From Belnapia arida (GTDB lineage: Bacteria; Pseudomonadota; Alphaproteobacteria; Acetobacterales; Acetobacteraceae), in NCBI RefSeq assembly GCF_016773205.1, contig NZ_JAETWB010000001.1, positions 1,339,490 through 1,403,489 on the forward strand: a stretch of 64,000 bases of DNA. The letters run 5' to 3'. The notes under the pieces were generated by a model, which had not been told where the DNA came from, searched no databases, and saw nothing but the letters and a program-made list of their open reading frames with translations. This document shows positions 61,231 through 64,000 of this stretch, piece by piece (position 1 is the first letter of the stretch; each line of letters opens with the position of its first letter). A program made the translations under genes and the position numbers.

Positions 61231-61617
61231 CTAGCCAATCTGGCCGCGGTCCTCCCCGCTCGGGAGGGCGTTGCTCGGCGTAGATGCCGTGCGCCGGTTG
61301 CGGGCTACATTCAGTAAGGCGGCGCAGGTGGTGACCGGCGCTACCACAGCGCCGACCAGCGCGCTTAAGAAGCCTAGCATAGCTAAAAGGTTCGGGAGCA
61401 AGAGGGTGTAGTCGGCCAGGACGGGTGTTGCAGTTCCCGCACCTGCGAAGATGACCCGCACCTCCCCAAGGGCAACCAGCGCGAGGCCAAGCCCTAGTAG
61501 GACAAGTCCGCGCCAGAACCACGTCCCGTACCAGCCCCGCCCCGCATCGCCCCTTTCCTCGGCCATAGCTTCTTCCATCGCTGCCGACGCAGCAGTGAGC
61601 GCGGACGGAGCCGCCAT
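61231..61617 (-). CDS. Hypothetical membrane protein
   Basis: A 128-residue frame with two hydrophobic segments (RGLVLLGLGLALVALGEV and LLPNLLAMLGFLSALVGAVV). No family is recognised. The start could lie at one of the inner methionines. The composition is protein-like and no competing frame fits better. Confidence 0.5.
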   Translation of the reverse strand: MAAPSALTAASAAMEEAMAEERGDAGRGWYGTWFWRGLVLLGLGLALVALGEVRVIFAGAGTATPVLADYTLLLPNLLAMLGFLSALVGAVVAPVTTCAALLNVARNRRTASTPSNALPSGEDRGQIG

Positions 61618-62045
61618 GTACGGCCCCTTTCTTCCGGACGGTAACGCTCACGCTCCCCGTTTGATGTCTCTCTTTTCGGGCGGCGGCCGTCTGCTTCCGC
61701 AGCCTCCCGCTCGGCCACCCGCTTCGTCATGTGCGCCACGACCTGCTCCGCGGTGCCATTGAAGATATCGGTTCCCCAGGGGTGGCTAATGCACCAGCGG
61801 CTCTTCCCAGCCTAGGCGCGCCCCATCCGCCTCGCCCTGGCCTGCCCACGCGATGTTGGCAAGATGAGCACATCACCCGCTGCTTCGGCCACTGGCGTTC
61901 TCCCTCTCTTGCTTGGCCAGAGATCGATGATGCACGCCTTTGCAGCCCTGTTGGAAGCGAGACATCGCGGTGCAGAGCGGTGTTCGCATTTGGAGCAGAC
62001 ATCGGGATCGGTGCAGCACTTTTCAGAGATGTCAGATGCGCTTGC
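61618..62045. other. Region without recognised gene
   Basis: No gene is supported. A charged minus-strand frame from 61739 (MAHMTKRVAEREAAEADG) overlaps the preceding gene in another frame and could be a fragment. Confidence 0.4.
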
Positions 62046-62612
62046 CTAACTGCGGGGGCAGAAGCGGTCACCTGCTGCCCGCCATCCCATCATATCGTTC
62101 ACCCAGTCCTCAGTGTCGCCCAGGAGCCCGCTGAACTGGGTTCGGGGCGCGTCGTGGAGTTCCACTCGCTCCATAACCAAACCGTAGAGGGAATGCTGCT
62201 GCCGTTGCGTAGTGGCGCCGAGCCTGCCAGCCAGCATGTCGAACCACGCCTCATGCCGCCGGGGGTGAGGAAAGCATCCATACCGCCGCCACCAATCGGC
62301 GAACTCTGCCTCAATCGTGGTACGCCACCCCATTCGAACCGGCTCGTCCCTCGCCTGTAACTCTCGCGCTGTGAAAGCACGCGGCATTGGGACCGAATGA
62401 CGCTGGTTGGGTTCAGGCTGGAAGGGAACGGGCGGTGCAAGCTGTCCCTGGTATGGCGCCGTGGGCGGTGACCAAGGCTGGGCCGGGTATGGCTCGGCGC
62501 GTGGTCGGGCTGCTGGGGGACCAGCGATGGGCGGTAGCGTCTCGGTCGTCTGCGACCACGCCTGGGTGCCAAGAAGGGCCACAAGAACGATGATGGGAAA
62601 ACGTGTTTGCAT
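62046..62612 (-). CDS. Hypothetical secreted protein
   Basis: A 188-residue protein starting MQTRFPIIVLVALLGTQAWSQ, a clear signal peptide, which fixes the start at 62612. The next 60 residues are Pro-rich; the C-terminal half is folded (IEAEFADWWRRYGCFPHPRRHEAWFDML). No known domain is recognised. Confidence 0.65.
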   Translation of the reverse strand: MQTRFPIIVLVALLGTQAWSQTTETLPPIAGPPAARPRAEPYPAQPWSPPTAPYQGQLAPPVPFQPEPNQRHSVPMPRAFTARELQARDEPVRMGWRTTIEAEFADWWRRYGCFPHPRRHEAWFDMLAGRLGATTQRQQHSLYGLVMERVELHDAPRTQFSGLLGDTEDWVNDMMGWRAAGDRFCPRS

Positions 62613-62810
62613 AGCGCGCACCTCTATGCTGCAACGCAGGTGCCGAGCCGCGGTCGCCGTGTTCATTGGGATTGAGCCGAGCGCGTGCAGCCGCGTCACA
62701 TAAAAAGTCATGGAAGTCGGTTCGACGAAGTGCAGCATTGTGAAGGTTACGGCGGTGGCTTCTTCCGGGCTGCCGCGTTTCAATCATGCATCCACAAGGG
62801 AGGCATAACC

Positions 62811-63080
62811 ATGAAGCGTAACTTCACGACTGCGCTGCTCGTTGGGTTGGTTTCACTCAGCTTGACGGCATGCGGCACAAGCCCCGGCGGACGCGCCGTT
62901 TCTGGGGGCCTGCTTGGAGCAGGAGCGGGTGCTGGCGTGAGCGCCTTGACGGGTGGCAGTGCTGCAACAGGTGCGCTTGTTGGTGGCGGTGTGGGTGCCG
63001 CAGGCGGTGCTCTGACAGCACCGAGCCGCAGCTACGGTAGTGGCGGATATTCAGGCGGACGTGGTTATCGCGGTTACTGA
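62811..63080 (+). CDS. Glycine-zipper lipoprotein
   Basis: An 89-residue protein with lipobox cysteine at residue 21 (LSLTAC), then a long glycine zipper (GGLLGAGAGAGVSALTGGSAATGALVGGGVGAAGGAL) characteristic of outer-membrane YMGG/Rick-17kDa-like lipoproteins, and a Gly/Tyr tail. An AAGGGAGG site lies 8 bases before the start. It probably sits in the outer membrane. Confidence 0.75.
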   Translation: MKRNFTTALLVGLVSLSLTACGTSPGGRAVSGGLLGAGAGAGVSALTGGSAATGALVGGGVGAAGGALTAPSRSYGSGGYSGGRGYRGY

Positions 63081-63318
63081 TCACAATCGCAGTTCAGCCT
63101 GGGCGGTGGTCTCGGCGAGTCCGTTCACATTGGCGACAGGCTCATAGCGGATCGGCGACGAAAATCGGGTACAGGCTGGAGTGCGCGGGAGGTGCCGGGT
63201 GGAACAGGGCAGCGACCAGCGGCGGGACCTTTGGGTTCCGCCTGAGGCGAAGCGTGTTTCATGTTGAGATTGGCGCGCAACATTGTCGCCGCGCGAATGG
63301 AGAGAGGAAAGTGCCCCG

Positions 63319-63567
63319 ATGAGCGAGGAGCAACCCAAGCTTGAGGAGCAAGAACTCATCCAATATGCTGAGGATGTTGATCAGGAACTCACACAACTAC
63401 GCGTTGCGGTCTGGGACCTCATCGATGGCCTCGATGCCACCGGAGGCTTCGTGGAGCTTGAGGCTGGTCATGGCGGCGACGGGCCAGTGACCCGCCTCTG
63501 CCGAATGACCTCGAAGCCCCTCCCGCCCATGCTCAAAGCATGGTTGGAGAAAGGGAATGCCGAGTAG
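63319..63567 (+). CDS. Small hypothetical acidic protein
   Basis: An 82-residue soluble protein (MSEEQPKLEEQELIQYAED; later VWDLIDGLDATGGF). It is acidic and helical at the N terminus. No family is recognised. The AGAGGAAAG site supports ATG 63319. Confidence 0.55.
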   Translation: MSEEQPKLEEQELIQYAEDVDQELTQLRVAVWDLIDGLDATGGFVELEAGHGGDGPVTRLCRMTSKPLPPMLKAWLEKGNAE

Positions 63568-63682
63568 CCATCAGCAGCACCTTCCGCAAACTTCACCATC
63601 ACTGCCATGGCTGCGCCATCATCCAGCCCGAACCGCGACACCCCCTCCCCCCAATATTGCAGCCCTAAGAGTCCATCCGGGA

Positions 63683-64000
63683 TCATGTGGTTTTCTGACA
63701 TAGCCTTCGCAGCATGCGGCGGACGGATGCCCAGCGCAGGAAGGCGAGCGCTCGGCGGTTCAGGCACTCCCAATCCTTGGCCAATCGTCGGCAGCGATTG
63801 AGCCAGGCGATAGTGCGCTCGACAATCCAGCGCTTCGGCAGCACGACGAACTAGCGCAGCCCGCATCGCTTGACGATCTCAACGTCGATCTGGCGACAGG
63901 CCGTGCGCAATCCGGCCTGGAATTTGGCACCTTGATATCCGCCGTCGGCGTAGAGCTTCAGCAGGAAGGGGTAGAGGCCGAACAGCGAACCCATCAGCAG
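63683..64000 (-). pseudogene. IS5-type transposase, C-terminal part with in-frame stop
   Basis: Read from the right edge, the frame gives LYADGGYQGAKFQAGLR, then EIVKRCGLR, a TAG stop at 63851-63853, then [19 protein letters not shown] and LRRLCQ, ending at TGA 63683-63685. The DGGYQG and [11 protein letters not shown] motifs are typical of IS5-family (IS4-like DDE) transposases; the Glu of the triad is in WIVERT, after the stop. Only the C-terminal part lies in the window. The stop makes the copy probably inactive, unless a read-through occurs. Confidence 0.75.

Noticed and set aside
61494..61739. Charged minus-strand frame MAHMTKRV...
   Set aside because: It overlaps the hydrophobic 128-residue frame for most of its length, has no ribosome-binding site that I can see and decays into Arg/Gly-rich sequence.
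63468..63866. A 132-codon minus-strand frame
   Set aside because: It runs antisense to the small acidic gene and out of frame with the transposase; no motif.

Overview
The window is 64 kb of high-GC DNA. It looks like an alphaproteobacterial chromosome, most probably Acetobacteraceae (Roseomonas-like). I infer this from the gene order popZ next to valS, the string argS-SPOR-nagZ-M50-scpA-scpB-tatB-tatC-serS, a MinCDE system, and a Bug-type tripartite tricarboxylate receptor. The assignment is from gene content and base composition only; no search was run.

Positions 1-43.4 kb are ordinary, tightly packed chromosome. In order: the start of a serine hydrolase gene; an FkbM-type methyltransferase; minC-minD-minE (minus strand); a thioesterase and a D-2-hydroxyacid dehydrogenase. 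Next is a nitrogen-catabolic cluster (4.9-14.8 kb): a complete NitT/TauT-type ABC importer, an alpha/beta hydrolase, allophanate hydrolase and an AtzH-like protein, all overlapping by 1-8 bases, then an M20 amidohydrolase, a Bug receptor, a RidA protein, a cyclase-family hydrolase and an SDR. The cluster probably takes up a ureide or N-heterocycle and degrades it to ammonia and CO2. After it come a ferredoxin, a Nudix hydrolase, an SGNH esterase, a cupin, a small lipoprotein, a squalene/phytoene-synthase-like protein, Fe-SOD, an isochorismatase-like hydrolase, yajC, a DUF815 ATPase, the serS-to-argS string, dgt, erpA, xth, ilvD, valS, popZ, tolC and a PIMT-family methyltransferase.

At 43.5-43.7 kb lie tRNA-Cys and tRNA-Asn. 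A tyrosine integrase starts just after tRNA-Asn, and the rest of the window looks like a tRNA-associated genomic island with lower coding density, lower GC and many broken genes. It holds recombinase remnants, a dodecin, a DUF4357 fragment, a coupled pair of unknown genes, a PcfJ-like protein, an ELWxxDGT/RTX/FYxP-repeat exoprotein, a methyltransferase-HNH nuclease fusion divergent from a thermonuclease-like gene, an RTX-tailed animal-type haem peroxidase followed by a lipocalin-like protein, small envelope proteins, and at the edge an IS5-type transposase with an in-frame stop. No second att copy was recognised, so the far end of the island is probably outside the window.

The least familiar items are the methyltransferase-HNH fusion with its divergent nuclease, the two RTX genes that each sit behind an AT-rich leader, the tat cluster with an ABC ATPase gene in the usual place of tatA, and the allophanate cluster whose substrate cannot be read from the sequence.
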